Of a stretch of 64,000 bases of DNA, positions 35,097 through 47,549 are shown piece by piece. Position 1 is the stretch's first letter; the number at the start of each line of letters is the position of its first letter. The notes beneath the pieces were generated by a model, which had not been told where the DNA came from, did no database searches, and saw only the letters and a program-made list of their open reading frames with translations. The translations under genes and the position numbers were made by a program. The DNA comes from Pestalotiopsis fici W106-1 (lineage: Eukaryota > Ascomycota > Sordariomycetes > Amphisphaeriales > Sporocadaceae), in NCBI RefSeq assembly GCF_000516985.1, contig NW_006917092.1:698619-762618 (forward strand), read 5' to 3'.

Positions 35097-37890
35097 TTAC
35101 AATCGAGCCGCGTTGGTTTTGTGAGGCACGAACTTTGCGAACTCATTGAGGCACTCCGGGTTCGCAATTGAGCCCCAGGTGATCTTTTCTCCGCAAATAA
35201 TACCCTTCACAACCTTCTCCATCTTCTTCCCATTCATCGAATAAGGTATATCCTTCACTTGCCAGATCTCCTCCGGTACGTGTCGGGCGCTTAGCGTCTG
35301 GCGAATACCCTGTGTGATTCTAGACCGCAGTGAGGCGTCCAAAATCGCACTTGGGCTCCTCATTTTGATAAACATGACGACCCTCTCTTCTTCTCGGTCG
35401 CTTTCTACCTTGACACGCTGGCCCACAGCTACTGAGTCTTCAATCTCTGGAAAGCGACTGATCACGTCATACAGCTCAGCCGTACCAAAGCGGATGCCTG
35501 TATTTGAGCTCATCATTAGCTCACTATTACTCAATATGCTGTTATGATTCATGTTGCGCAGAAGTTTAGGCACGAGGAGGATAGGGATAAAATAGCATTT
35601 GTCCATACCTCCTGGGTTAAGGACCCCGTCACTGCGTCCGTGTAGAGAAAACCCTCCTGTAACAGGGTTTCGCGAAATAGAATCGCCGTGGCTCCAAACG
35701 CCGTGGTTGAGTGCAAAGTACGTATCGAAGTATTTGCTGTCTTTTGCATCGTCGCCCCAGAACTTGATCGGCATGCTGACGAAAGGCCTTGTAATGACGA
35801 GCTCACCCTGTTCGTTTGATGAGTCTTCCGCTACACTACCCCCGAGATCCCAGATTTCAACCTTCATGCCCAGCACTGGGGCAGCTAACTCATTCCCGTT
35901 GACAGGTGATAGGTTGTTGCCGCCAACAACTAGAAATTAATGTCCATGTGTCAGTGCTAGACGTCATCATATGTCGAGCAGAATTGCGTTACAGGGAACT
36001 CATTTACTTACTCGCTCCCACGAGATCGGTGCCGCCAGAACTATTTTGTAGACCTATGTGACTTGGGAATCTATCCGCATAGAACCAGTCGACAAGACTA
36101 GTCGCGAGCGGAGAGCCGGCAACGAGGACATTCTGGAGGCCCTCCAAGCGCCTTGCGATTTGAGTGCTTGCTGGGTCAAATTTCAGTGCGCCAAGGAATT
36201 TTGGGCTGGTACCCCAATGGGTTACCCTTCAAGTTCCAGTCAGTCGATTGGCTGCAATCATTCAAAACATGTTATTGATCATGATGACGAAACAAATACG
36301 TACCCTTGGCTTTCGAGCAGGCTGAGTTGATGGGAGGGGCTTGGATGGAGAGGACTTCCATCGTACAAGATGATCCTTGATCCAAGACTCAGTGCGCCAA
36401 TGAGCACATTCCACATCATCCAGCCAGTCTAGTGAGTGGATATATAGAAATTAGTATCATCCATCAAAAGAGAAGGAGAAATGAGTGAGCGTGCACTATT
36501 TCTTCCTTCTTTCTTCAACGAGTAGGTAAAATAGAGATACGATGGCAAGACGCACAGTTGTGTACTGGTAGTATGTAGAGCCTATTCCCATGTCCATATT
36601 CATTGCCAAATCGAGCTTGTTCTTTAGGAGGGCTGCTCCCCCAGAGTGGCAGATACCTACACAGTATGTTAGTGGATGGGGGAATATTACAGCAATGATG
36701 CATGATATTACAGTCAACTCACATTTCGGGCTGCCCGTGGTCCCAGAACTTTGTATTGTTTAAGTGTCAGTCAAAGCTCCAATCTTGCTACTGCAAAGTA
36801 GAAAAACTGGTCGGCTAGGCCTGATGGCCACCGGACGGAATCCACTTACGTGAACAAAATGTATATGGGATGATCAAACATTACTTGAACAAATTCGAGG
36901 GGCTGGGCTGGGACATCGAGAAATATCTCGAGAGCAATGCTGAGAGGTAGGACAGGAGTGAGTTAGCATTTTGTTACGATTTAAGGGATGGCTCAATTGC
37001 GCCATTTGATATGTCGCAAATCTGAGTCGCTTACAGTCCGCCTTGCGTCCAGGTAGGATCATTGACGACGATGACCTTGTCTAGGCATGAAACCTTGGCC
37101 TTGAGCTCCTCGACGGCGCCACTAAGACGATCCCTCAGGTTCCGGCTTTTGTTCGCATAGAACACGTGAGGTTCAATGAACATAATCTTTGGTTGAATCT
37201 GGACAAATCTCTCGACAATGGCTTTTGGTCCCATATCGGGTGACGCGGACGAAAAAATAGCTCCAACAGCACCGGCAGCGAGTGCGATGAGTAAAGCCTC
37301 AAGGGAGTTGGTTACGATCGCTGGGCGTGAAGTTAGTTGTTTTGACACTGCCCCGACCGCCCCTGTCCTCGCTCGTCTTTACATACGCGGCAGCGAGAGG
37401 AAGTAATAGATATGGGCAGAGTGCATGTCGACTACTCACCTGCAACACGGTCTCCCTTTACAACGCCAGCATTTCTAAATGCAGTAGTATAAGAGGCGAC
37501 AAGTTCTCGCAACTGTTTCCAATTCAAGTGCCTCCAATCCTTCCCCCCTTCGCGACATGCAGAGACTGCAATCATGTCTGGATGAGCGGCGAGACCGGTT
37601 GCCAGCAGATTCTCGGTGAAATTCATCTCGGCTCCGGGAAACCATTGCGGCCTCGGCCACATGGAGGCAAGAGAGTTGGCTACCTTCAGCGGCGGCTTCG
37701 ACGTGACGAGCCCGCTAAAGTTCCACAGCTCTTGGTAGAACAATTCCATGTTCTCGATGGTCCATCCATGCAGTGATGCATAGTCTGGTAGGAACACGTG
37801 GTATCGCTGGTTGACGTGCCGCCTAAAGGCGTCGAGGACCGTAAGATGAGGGCTGGGGTGAACCCAAACGGGTGCTATCTTTTGGGCCAT
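35097..37890 (-). CDS. AACS: Acetoacetyl-CoA synthetase
   Basis: 671 residues, the normal family length. Exons: 37440-37890, 37035-37320, 36850-36939, 36723-36748 (26 bases), 36556-36656, 36304-36428, 36012-36226, 35609-35929 and 35097-35497. All junctions are GT-AG and phase-consistent. The ANL superfamily P-loop TSGTTGSPK is split by introns, followed by ICHSGGAALLKNK. YYQYTTTGWMMWNVLIGAL, LYDGSPL and THWGTSPKFLGAL follow, then HGRSDGVLNPGGIRFGTAELY and the C-terminal SMNGKKMEKVVK with the catalytic Lys region. The enzyme activates acetoacetate to acetoacetyl-CoA using ATP. It is divergent from the FAD hydroxylase gene across a 550-base promoter. In this neighbourhood it could salvage acetoacetate released by the FAH-family enzyme. 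Confidence 0.94.
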
Positions 37891-38440
37891 GGCTGATGAA
37901 TCGGTAGTGACAGGGGTACTAGCTGGATTGGGACTTCAAAATATGACTGAAAACCTTTTCCCCTCGCTAGGATACAAGCACAAGGGATAAAAATTGCTTC
38001 GGCGGAGGAAAGTTGAGTTAATAACTGGGGAGAGTTGGGGTTTCCCCATATCTGAGATACCGCCGGAGGAACTTCCTTGCTAGTTGCCCCGGAGCATTTC
38101 GTAATGCTCCCGCATGTATTTTTTGGATCCGCCGGACCGCCACATGCCTTACCCGGCCAGCTATGCGTGGACATGGGGACGGCGTATACCGGAATTTTGC
38201 AAGACAAAAGCTCTAAGTAATGTTTAAACCTAGGGTCCAGGGCGATGTGTTCAATTGGCAAATCGTGTAAAGTGATGTGCTTGATCACGTTCTAGCTCGT
38301 TTTCCATCATCGTGCCGCCCTATATTTAGCACTCGATACGCAGGATTTCTTAGCTCACATACTGAGGGTTAGATCGCAGCGCGAAATCACAACAACTATC
38401 CATGGCCACATTTTCTTTTCGACAGTGAATTCTTACAATA
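37891..38440. promoter_or_regulatory. Divergent promoter, AACS / FAD hydroxylase
   Basis: 550 bases shared by the two genes. It contains CCGCCGGA-like words at about 38060-38067 and 38131-38138, and a perfect 7-bp inverted repeat at 38091-38110. These are candidate sites for the Zn2Cys6 regulator encoded at 41.2-43.9 kb. Confidence 0.5.
38091..38110. promoter_or_regulatory. Inverted repeat GGAGCAT-N6-ATGCTCC
   Basis: Perfect dyad with a 6-base spacer. Its left arm is preceded by CC and its right arm is followed by CG, extending it towards CGG(G)AGCAT half-sites. It sits about 200 bases upstream of AACS and 330 upstream of the hydroxylase start. Confidence 0.5.
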
Positions 38441-40980
38441 ATGTACGAGACGGACGTCATTATTGTTGGCGCTGGTCCATCTGGTCTGACTCTTGCGGTT
38501 GCACTCAGTCAGCTTCAAATCCAGGTAAATTAAGACCAGCCTACAAAAGTTTCGCTTTACTGAATTCTTCCAAGTCACTTGTGATCGAGAAGCAGCATGA
38601 CATCTGCGAAGACCCTCGAGCTATCGCGCTCGCTGGTGATGCATGGCGCATCTTGTCCCTGGTTGGGATCTCTGTGGAGGAGATGGCACGTATAAGTCAA
38701 CGTAAGCATTTTATATAGTAAAGACACGAGGAGAAGGATGGAAGAAGGAGAACCTTTTGCTCAGGTGTGAGCAATTACTTTCACATACTTCAGCTAATGC
38801 GTACTTGCCTACCTATTCTTGCAGCCATTTCTGAGCTACAGTTTCACGACAGAATCTTTACCTCTGAGCCGTTTCTCCGGCTTGAACAAACGCCAGACTG
38901 GGCGGGCCATGCATTACCTAATACCAGCGTCAATTTGCAGCCAGGTCTAGGTAAGCTGATTTCTCAACCCTCACTTCCGGTTCCCATGGCATATCTTCAT
39001 AGCCCATAGTGAACTTACACGTGGGCTTCGATAGAACAACTTCTCCGCGATAGAGCGCAGTCATCAGACATGATCACACTGAAGCTGGACTGCGAGGTGG
39101 TTGGGATCGATCAGAATGCAAGCAACGTCGAGATCACGTACGAAGAAAAGTATACACACCGACGACAAACCATCCGTGGAAAATATGTCGTGGGGGCGGA
39201 CGGAAAACGAGGCTTCGTTCGAAAGTCATTTCTAGAAGAGAAGGGGATCAAGCAAGAAACAGGACAGTATGTGATCCCCCCTAGTCTTCGCTCTTGTTCT
39301 CCAATTTCGGCCCAAAGAAGACATCTAACCTGGCAGCAGGTACCGTTACGAGGCCACCTGGGTTGCTGCCAATCTCAAATTAACCATGCCCACACCCGAC
39401 ACGCACCCGCAATTCCCTCTCTGGGATCTAGGATATGAGCCAGAGGAGCTGTGGGACCTTTTTTGGCCTAAAGGATGGCAGTATGCGATGTCCAATATGA
39501 CTGCCACAGCAGTTGAAATAAGCCGATTACTAATTGAATGGATTTGGCAGCTTCTGCAACCATCCTGTGATGCCCGTAGCAACGGGCCGATTTGGCCCTA
39601 TTTCGGAAAAGTACTGGAGGTACGAGACTTTATCAAAAGTGCCTATGGCACATTGTTGCATTGACTGATCAAAGAGTTTGGCAGGTTCGAATATGAGCTG
39701 CCCCCAAACTTCGCGCTTCCGGAAAACGTCATGACGCACCTCGAGGAGCAAATGAATCCTCATCTGACGCTCGCAGCTTCAAGCCTACGGTACGTATTTG
39801 ATGATATTCATTTCTCCACAAATCCCGAGCAGCAGACCATAACTAACGAGTCTGATAGTCGCAACGGTCGCCAGCCCAATTCACCCGTTCGTTTTCCATG
39901 GGATTGTGTAGAAATCTTGCGTTGTGGACCAGCACAGTAAGTCCTTCATAGACGCTTGTCTCAAGATCCCTCCCTTCCAGACTTATGACACAACTTTCAC
40001 TTTGCAAATGGGTACCCCAACTTTGAATCCGGTGCCATGAACTGAAATGTTTACCATTTAGTTTTGCCCAGAAAGTCGTGAACAGGTGGTTCGATGGGCG
40101 AACCATCCTCATTGGAGACGCTGCTCATGTGTTCCCCCCTTTCGCAGCTCAAGGAATTCTCAACGGTGTACGCGACGCACTTGGATTATGCTGGCGCCTA
40201 GAACTTCTCATCAAAGGCCCCAAGAAGACAGCCTCAAACATGGAGACATCGTCTTTTGACTCGGAGCTGCTGTTATCGACCTGGTCCAACGAGCGGCGTC
40301 ATGGTGTGGATGAATCTGCGAATCAGACTGCTGAAAACGAGTACGCGCTGCAGATCAAATCGAATGCACTGCGCTGGGCCATTTGGTGCGCGGACACCGC
40401 GATGAGCTGGGCGATGCCCTTCCGACAAACACTAATTCGAAGCCACTTTTGCGACAGGGCTGGCTTCCGCGGAGCCAAGGGTGGCTTCTTCCTCGAGAGT
40501 GAAGGAGGTGGGGTAAAGACTGCTCAGATCTTTGTTCAAGGTATCAAAGGAAACGAGTCGGTCGAGTTATCAGACAAGTTACTTCGACACCACAAAGCAG
40601 CCTTGACGATACTAGTTCTACACGATCCGACATCAGAGGAAGAGCTGGCGCGCGTCCATGAGGTCCTGAAGCGGCTGAATATTCCGACGAACTTCCTCGC
40701 AGAGAATGTCATCATTTTGAATGACAGGATTTCAGAACAGCAACTACCTCGGAGACTTCAAGGTCCGCTTTTCTTAACCCCTGCAAGGACGGCGATGATC
40801 TCCAGGGCCGGATACCAACAGCTTCCACTCTACGATCCCGGCTCGTTTAGAATGAGATTTCAAGCCAATGCCAAGTACGCATTAGTTCGCCCCGACTTCA
40901 TCATATTTTCACAGGCCCAGACACTGGAGCAGCTCGAAAGTCAGATCTGCCAGGCTTGCAGTATGGTGACAAATAGCTGA
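38441..40980 (+). CDS. FAD-dependent aromatic hydroxylase (PHBH-fold, MhpA-like)
   Basis: 626 residues from nine exons: 38441-38524, 38575-38701, 38825-38950, 39035-39266, 39340-39480, 39551-39619, 39685-39789, 39859-39936 and 40062-40980. All junctions are GT-AG with consistent phase. The FAD Rossmann motif VIIVGAGPSGL is at residues 7-17 and GADGKRGFVRK supplies the DG motif. GDAAHVFPPFAAQGILNGVRD (GD motif at 339) binds the FAD ribityl chain. GWHFCNHPVMPVATGRFGP is restored by splicing. The family adds oxygen to phenolic rings using NAD(P)H; relatives act on 3-hydroxyphenylpropionate or resorcinol-type substrates. The phenol-hydroxylase-like C-terminal region (about 490-620) is retained. 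Neighbouring ring-cleavage genes support an aromatic catabolic role. Confidence 0.92.
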
Positions 40981-41199
40981 ACGCATCACTGGCGTTGAGC
41001 ATGCCTGCCCATGGCAGAAGAATAGCGCGCTGTATCGGTTTGCTTGTTTCGCCTTGCTATTTCGTTGTTAGTTGTGATCATCTGTCAAGAGACGTATATA
41101 CACAATTCCACAGTGTGATGATCCATCACTGAACAGTTGAAGGCTCATTTTATGAATTTCTCTCACCATGATTTGAGATGGAAACTTGGCGCAAATTGA

Positions 41200-43890
41200 C
41201 TATCGAAGTGCAGGATTCCAATCCAAGAACAAGTTGATGTCGTCAATAATAGGATTTGGGGTGTCCTCGATGAGATCCAGCTGATTGTTCGCCGAACACT
41301 CCGAGTCATTTTGGCTTTGACAGCTGCCTACCGATTCACTTGTGACCCCGAATGATGAAACCAGACATATAGCGTCTTCTGAGCCAGCTTGACTTGCCTC
41401 GTCGAAGACAGAGAAACTGATCTGTCCTTCTAGCAAATAAGTAGAAAGAAAGCTAAACGCTGATTTGTAGGTCAGACACATCGGAGACTTATCCCATAGT
41501 GATCTAAGTACATCTGTTACGTGTCAGCTTCTCTTTGCACCTGGAGTTGGTCTTTGGCTCTATCGTTGCTGAGGAGTTTCGCTACTGGCGCAACACATAC
41601 CTGCTAGGCGGTTCGCTTGCTTGGAAGTCAGCGTATGCTTCCCCAAGATGCCACACACTCCTGAAAACATTGTGGATGAAGTACATACCCAGGGGCCAAT
41701 AGCGGCCAATTTGACCCAAGAAGAGTAGTATCAGGTCGATGTGATGGGACGACGGAGTAATATTGGACGTGTCAGCTGCCCGTATACCATGGTCTAGGGT
41801 AAAGATAATTCCGGTGACAAAGATGATGTATGCGCTCTTCGCATCGATAGCCTCGAAGTAGTCTGGCTTCCAGTTCTGCGCGACGTGGAGCACCTCATTT
41901 GCTCGAGCGATGACATTTTGCCATCGCCCGTGTATTATCGACTCGGTTGACGTTGCGTCGGTGTCATCCAATTGTATAGCTAATCCAGCATGTAATAGGC
42001 AGGCACTACAGGTTCCGCAAGGCACATTAATATGTGGAAAGAGAATGAGAGAAATTTCAAGCAAGTTAGTTGCAGAGGACTCACCATTGCCAGACAAACA
42101 ATGTCTCCAGTCTGTCCCGGTGTTCTCTTTCTGTCTCTCCGTTGCTGAAATCGCGGCTCGGATTGAAGACCCAGACAGGCAATGAAAGCGTGGCTGCGCA
42201 AAAATCACTTTCTAATTCACGGAACCGAGCTTTCCAGGCTGTCCCGCAACCGTGTTTGACGGAGAGTCTCAAATCCGTGACAGATCTCATGAATGCGCAG
42301 GCACCGATGTGTAGGCTCCTGCCCCGGCATGACGATCTGGAGAACAACATGGTCATCGTCTCCCAGAGCTTGAGATCCTTTGTAAGCGATAATTCTGGCT
42401 CTCCAACATGTTCGAGATTTCTTCGCTTTGGGCTGACAGGGTTGGAAAGATCAGGCACCGGCGCATTGGGTAGTGTCATGTTTCCCCGCGCAGGGTCCGT
42501 TACAGCGTGAGAAATTATCCTGTTTCTGCGCTGTCAGATCTTTTACCATTTATGTGCAAGCCTTTGACTTGAAGGTCTAGGTATGAGGACTTGGGCTCTG
42601 CTCACGCCATTGCGCTGAAAAATGTGTCCAGTGAATAGATACACCACCACACAGTCCGTAGCTCTTCGGACTCAAGTTTGCTCCGTGAGCCTCCCGCATT
42701 CTGGTCATTAGCCGCAATGATTCTGTAATAGAGTTCTGCCATTCGGGTGAGTCGTCCCATATCGGCCACGGCCTCCCACGTGGTTGCCTTGGCAAGTTTG
42801 TATAGACAGAGCAGAATGGATGCTTTCAGCTCGTCCATGGTCAAGTTGGCAGCATTTGCACGATGTGTAGCCCTCGTAACGAAGTCATCAGGAGACAAAG
42901 GGTAGCCTTGCTGATGAGACGATGTGTACAAAGAAGCAACGGCGTAGATGGACATTCGTAGCCGAAGTGACATGCTAGAAATTCCATACTTGCTTGTTGC
43001 GTTGGAGCGCAGGAACGGATACGTTGGCTGTACGTGATGGATATATAGTTCCAGTCTAGCTCGTCTGATTAGTCTCGTGGATGATAGAGATGTGCAACCC
43101 ATTTAATGACTGACAAGACTTTTTCCATCTCCGGGTTTATTTCCAAGGATGCATGCTCCCCGCTGGAGTTGTTACTGGGCAGATTGTGCGGCAAGCTTGG
43201 TACAGTAGTATCTAGCAAGGGCATGGCGACATTAGTTCCTTCACCTTCGGGTCCTGCTAAGCCATCTGTCCATAACGCATCACTGGTCAGGAAACCCAAG
43301 TCTGGATACTGATCTTCATGAATGAATTCTGAGTCTGACATGGATGGGGGCTCAACAAGATTATGCTCCTGGCCGGGGTCCATCGACGTCGCAGAGTCGG
43401 TTACCGAGGACGCAATGTCGATGATTCGTTTGGGAGGACCTATCGAGTAAGACGAGGCATTATGAGACGCGGTTGAGTATCACGGATGGGGTTTGATTGG
43501 TTACAAATGGTCCAACATACCAGGTTTTCTTCTATATCTGCTATACTTGCACGTGATACGACGCATAGAGCACGATGTACAAGGCGGTGTTTTCATGTCG
43601 CCTGAAAAAATAGAACGGGTCAAAGGATTAGCTGGAGAATCATATAGCGTCTGGATCTGGCGAGCTGCAGCCTCAAGGTGGGCCAATTACATTTAATCTT
43701 CTTCCTGAAAATAAGCAACATGGATCAGCTTGAATGATAGGCAGTAAGGAGTCGAGATGTGCACATACACCCTGCAATTGTCACAGACACGAAGTTTGAG
43801 TTGGACATAACCATCTGTGTGCTGTCGGGCCTTCGTAACCGGGCCGTTTGGGTTTGGCTGGTCAACAGATTGCATCTCGTCCTCCACCAT
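41200..43890 (-). CDS. Zn2Cys6 transcription factor, cluster-located
   Basis: 713 residues from eight exons: 43769-43890, 43691-43704 (14 bases), 43521-43601, 43115-43439, 42606-43055, 42085-42525, 41601-42005 and 41200-41503. The zinc cluster is spread over exons 1-3: CDNC-RVKKIK-C-DMKTPP-CTSC-SMRRIT-C, and only this splicing gives the canonical spacing. The middle homology region contains LELYIHHVQPTYPFL and a WWCIYSLDTFFSAMA segment, as in Fungal_trans (PF04082) proteins. The tail is acidic and ends DDINLFLDWNPALR. The Met at 43890 is the start closest to the cluster; an upstream in-frame extension cannot be excluded. Position inside the enzyme set suggests it is the pathway regulator. Confidence 0.88.
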
Positions 43891-44612
43891 GGCATAGATT
43901 TTGGCGGACGCCGCAAGGCGGCGTATGTTGTGTGATATTTTAATCGAATAGCCTGCCAATGGCACTCTGGAGGAGAAGGGAAAATAAAGATGGACTGACA
44001 AGGACGGGAACAGAGGTGAGCTCTGTCCATCGCGGAAGAGGAAATTTCTCCGGGTCCGTTTCCACATGCCGCGGCCCCGCAAGACGGGAGTTGATTGGGG
44101 CTAGTTAAATGCGGGGTATATGATCGCCCCCTGGAAGACGGCCTAGCCCGCACACCTGGCAGCGATAAGTACTGCCATGTTCCGCTAGGTACATGTACAC
44201 TGTGCATTACAAAACTGGGAACGCAGTGGTGAGGGCTAGCGTACAGCATGCCCGGTCAGGACTGTTAACTTGAAGCATCCAGGGCGTAAACAAGGATTTC
44301 TTAACAACAAATCTGTTCTTCTAATGAAAATTATTCAAAGTTATGACGATATAGTTGTAACTTGATCAGATTCACATTTTTCATCAATTGGCAATTGTGA
44401 GCATTGACAGGCTCATACCTAGCCCCACGTCAACCAGCCAACAAAATTAGATACATTATAATCAACCAACAAACATGTCGACGGTAACAAACGCCTTGGC
44501 AACTACTCAGCAGCGACTACACACCCCTCAGTGACATTCATCATAGTGGTAAAGATAGCAAATAAATCTATTTGTGGTATTTTGCTAGGTTGGTGCTCTT
44601 TTCTCATTCTGT
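43891..44612. other. Intergenic between regulator and FAH-family gene
   Basis: 722 bases: regulator promoter on the left, FAH-family 3' UTR on the right. AT-rich around 44280-44460. No gene was recognised. Confidence 0.45.
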
Positions 44613-45793
44613 TCAAAAGACCATTGTGTTTACGAGAGTACCGATGTCGCTAATTTTAATGGATACGACATCCCCATCTTTCAGTGAATATTTGGGATCA
44701 GAAAAGTATCCTATCCCAGGAGGAGAACCGGTCATTATCATAGAACCGGCAGGCAAGGTTGTGCCTATGAATCCACCCGGCGAGTGTCAGTCATCTGATG
44801 AACCGTTTGGTTTGGAATCGATGCAAGCAGAAGGGGAAGATCAGGTAGAAACGCACCTTGTGAGAGAAAGCTGACGAGGGTAGCTGCATCATGGATCAGA
44901 TTGCAGTCACTGTTTTGGAAGATCTTGCCATTGATCTTGGTAACAATCCGCTTGCTGGCCGCATCGCCGAACGACTGGGCGTTTGCTAGCACTGGCCCCA
45001 AAGGGGCAAAGCCGTCGAATGCCTTGCATCGCGTGAACTGTTGTCCTCCTCTTTTGGGATCTTGGAATCCACGAGCTGTTAGGTCATTTCCCACGGTGTA
45101 GCCTAGAATGTATGCCGGAGCATCTTCAATGCTGACATTCAGGGCATCCTTGGACGTGACGATAACGAGTTCCCCCTAGAATACGGTCAGCGGATTGGTA
45201 GAGGATGAGCACGGGACTTGTGGGCGAGATCCCAGTATAAATTACCTCAAAATCAAGGAAGTTGGTTGCTGCCACCTTGGGGACTGCTATCGGTCCTGGT
45301 ACACTTAGGGCGCGCCGAGGTTTATACCACATGACGGGGTCCAATGGTACTGTGAGCTGTAGCATGACAATTCAATTAATTAGTTCCGAAGAAGAGATGA
45401 TGTAAATGGGATCCTAGAGGTCTTACATTTGCCTCTTCTGCATGCTCGCGGTAGTTGAGTCCTATGCAAACAATATCTCCATCGTACGGTACCGGTGCCA
45501 AAAGCTTTAAATCACATCCAGTCAGTTACTGCCTCTGGTATATCGACAGACTTGAAGAATGGGGCAATAAAACATTGATTGCTCCCTGCATGGAAGCAAC
45601 GCGTATGTGGGACAAATACCTTTTCTATCGTAAGGGACTGTCCATCCTTCTCATCTGCAAGGTCAGTGAACGAGGAGAATCCCGTAACACTTTGACCTTG
45701 TAGCTGCGTTGTGTCTGTTCCGGACTTGATGGAAGCAAAGTATCTCTTGCCATCTTTGGCCTCGAAATGGGCGAGATGTGTCCAGGGTACCAT
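44613..45793 (-). CDS. Fumarylacetoacetate hydrolase (FAH) family hydrolase
   Basis: 277 residues from exons 45620-45793, 45427-45504, 45246-45356, 44857-45175 and 44613-44764. All introns are GT-AG. FAH-fold hallmarks are GDIVCIGLNYREHAEEAN, VMWYKPRRALSVPG, the metal ligands of the DFEGELVIV segment (split by an intron) and GYTVGNDLTARGFQ. They are followed by FDGFAPLGPVL, and near the end by MTGSPPGIGYF and LKDGDVVSIKISDIGTLVN. The family cleaves C-C bonds in fumarylacetoacetate, fumarylpyruvate, acylpyruvates and meta-cleavage products, using Mg2+ or Mn2+. The compact form resembles FAHD1/fumarylpyruvate hydrolases more than long FAH. A longer N-terminus starting at 45934 is possible. Confidence 0.9.
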
Positions 45794-46455
45794 GCTGAAA
45801 TTTTCGGATGCAAATGTAACGCACGTCTGTTGAAAATGAAGATGCAGTATTTGACCTGAAGTGTCGGGTTTCGTACTCGAAAGCTTTGTAGGGAAGAGCA
45901 GGGTGAATATAGCGATACAGACACCATCAATCATTTTAGCGGTTCCCCAGATGCTAAAATAAGATGGTCCGAATGGCCCGAAATGTCCGTCCGGGTTTTA
46001 CTTAGCTCCCCTTAGCAAGTCAACCCCGCTGAGATGTTCCGCGGCGCCACTTCCGGAGCAACTCAACTCCTATTTTCTCGGAAGTGGGAACACCGCCACG
46101 TGGAATAAACAAGGAAAATGGGTACGTACTGATTATGAGTTAGGCCCAATCGCGTATGATCTGTGCATTTTCTCTTCTTCCTACGCTCGCATCCTGCCGT
46201 CCCTCCTTTTCTGCCCCCATAACTCACGAAATGAAAAGAATTCTGATTATCAGGGGTTTCAGAAGTAACCATAATGAGAGGGGCAAGCTTAGTGATGAAG
46301 TAACCAATTACTCAAGCCATGACGGTTTTGTTGAAGTTTAGCAGTGAGTTATAAGTAATTACCCTACTCTAAAGATCAAGACGTCAGACCCGACGACTCT
46401 CAGCTCGCCTAATGAAAGTTCAACTCAATCTCCCACTAATAATGACAATGATTGC
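45794..46455. other. Intergenic, FAH-family promoter side
   Basis: 662 bases: the promoter of the FAH-family gene next to 45794 and the dioxygenase 3' UTR next to 46455. A CCGGAGCA word at 46054-46061 matches one arm context of the inverted repeat in the AACS/hydroxylase promoter (38089-38096). No gene was recognised. Confidence 0.45.
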
Positions 46456-47549
46456 TTAAGCAGCAGTGGGCCGGGTGCCATCTTCAGACATGGTGCCGTT
46501 CATTTCCGGACCCCAGACTGCAAATGGACCTGCCACGCTTCTCTGCATTCCTGTGTCTGCATTCACAACATCGCCGTCCGCGTAGTGCTCAATTGTGAAC
46601 CCGCTCGTGTCCCTCCAGTAGTCGAAAATTTGCGACCCCAGTATATGCCTCCCCACACCCCAAACGCTTTTGTAGCCCTTGTCAGCCAGCCAGTCATGCC
46701 CAAGAATCTGCGTATCAAAATCCTCGACCTCGTAGGACGTGTGGTGCATCCGGTCATGTTCTCCAGGTTGCGCCCGGGAGACGAAAAGTGTGTGGTGGTC
46801 CGTGTAGCGCTGTCCAAGGTCTAAGTGGAGGAACGTGATCACGTCTAGATCCTCATTGCTGGGATCGAATTGCACATCAGACGGGACGAGATTGAATTTT
46901 CCCGTGTACCATCGGGTTTCTTCATCCCAGTTTGCAACGACGAATCCGTAGTGACCGAGCTTGTGTACAAGGGCAGGACCCGAGTGAAAACGATGGAATT
47001 TGCCTATCGAGAGAACTTACGATTAGACATGTACCAAATGGAGCAAATATACTGTGTGGTTCAACTTACCCAACCTTTGTTTGTTCACACTTCCATTCAA
47101 GGGACCTGTACTTTCCACCTGGGCAGACGGGACAGATTCGCTGATGACTCGGTCCTCATACCGTATACAATGTGCAAGGGGAACCCAGATGGCGACTGGA
47201 CGGTGACCCTCTGGCCGCCCCCCGGAAAATGAGAAAGGCTCGTGACTTCTGCACCATCCATGACCGCTGCCTTATCAAAATCCGCCCGTGTCTGCGCGAG
47301 GAACGCCGCGCCTCGGAACTGCGGCTCTCCAGACGTCGACTTGTGTGCCACGTAGCAATACTGGTCCTTGCCATAGCCGCGGTAGATAGCGATGTCTTCA
47401 TCATTGTGCTCGACCTTGATGAAGCCAAAGTCCGAGGCAAATTTGTCAAATACGTCGAGGTCCGGGTGATCGAACAAGACGTGAGAAATCCTCTCAAGCT
47501 GGATTTTTGATGGGTCGTTTCGAATCTCGGGGAGTCGCGTAGAGGCCAT
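46456..47549 (-). CDS. Extradiol ring-cleavage dioxygenase (VOC, type I)
   Basis: 323 residues from exons 47162-47549, 47070-47105 (36 bases) and 46456-47003. Splicing joins PLHIVYG to GPLNGSVNKQRLG and then to KFHRFHSGPALVHKLGHYGF, the expected start of the second glyoxalase module. The Fe(II) ligands fit the 2-His-1-Glu pattern: His in HKLGHYGF, His in YTDHHTLFVSRA and Glu in FTIEHYADGD. Two glyoxalase/bleomycin modules in tandem are typical of BphC-like catechol 2,3-dioxygenases. The enzyme opens catecholic rings next to the diol with O2. It lies between the FAH-family hydrolase and a divergent P450. The exact substrate cannot be read from sequence. Confidence 0.9.
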
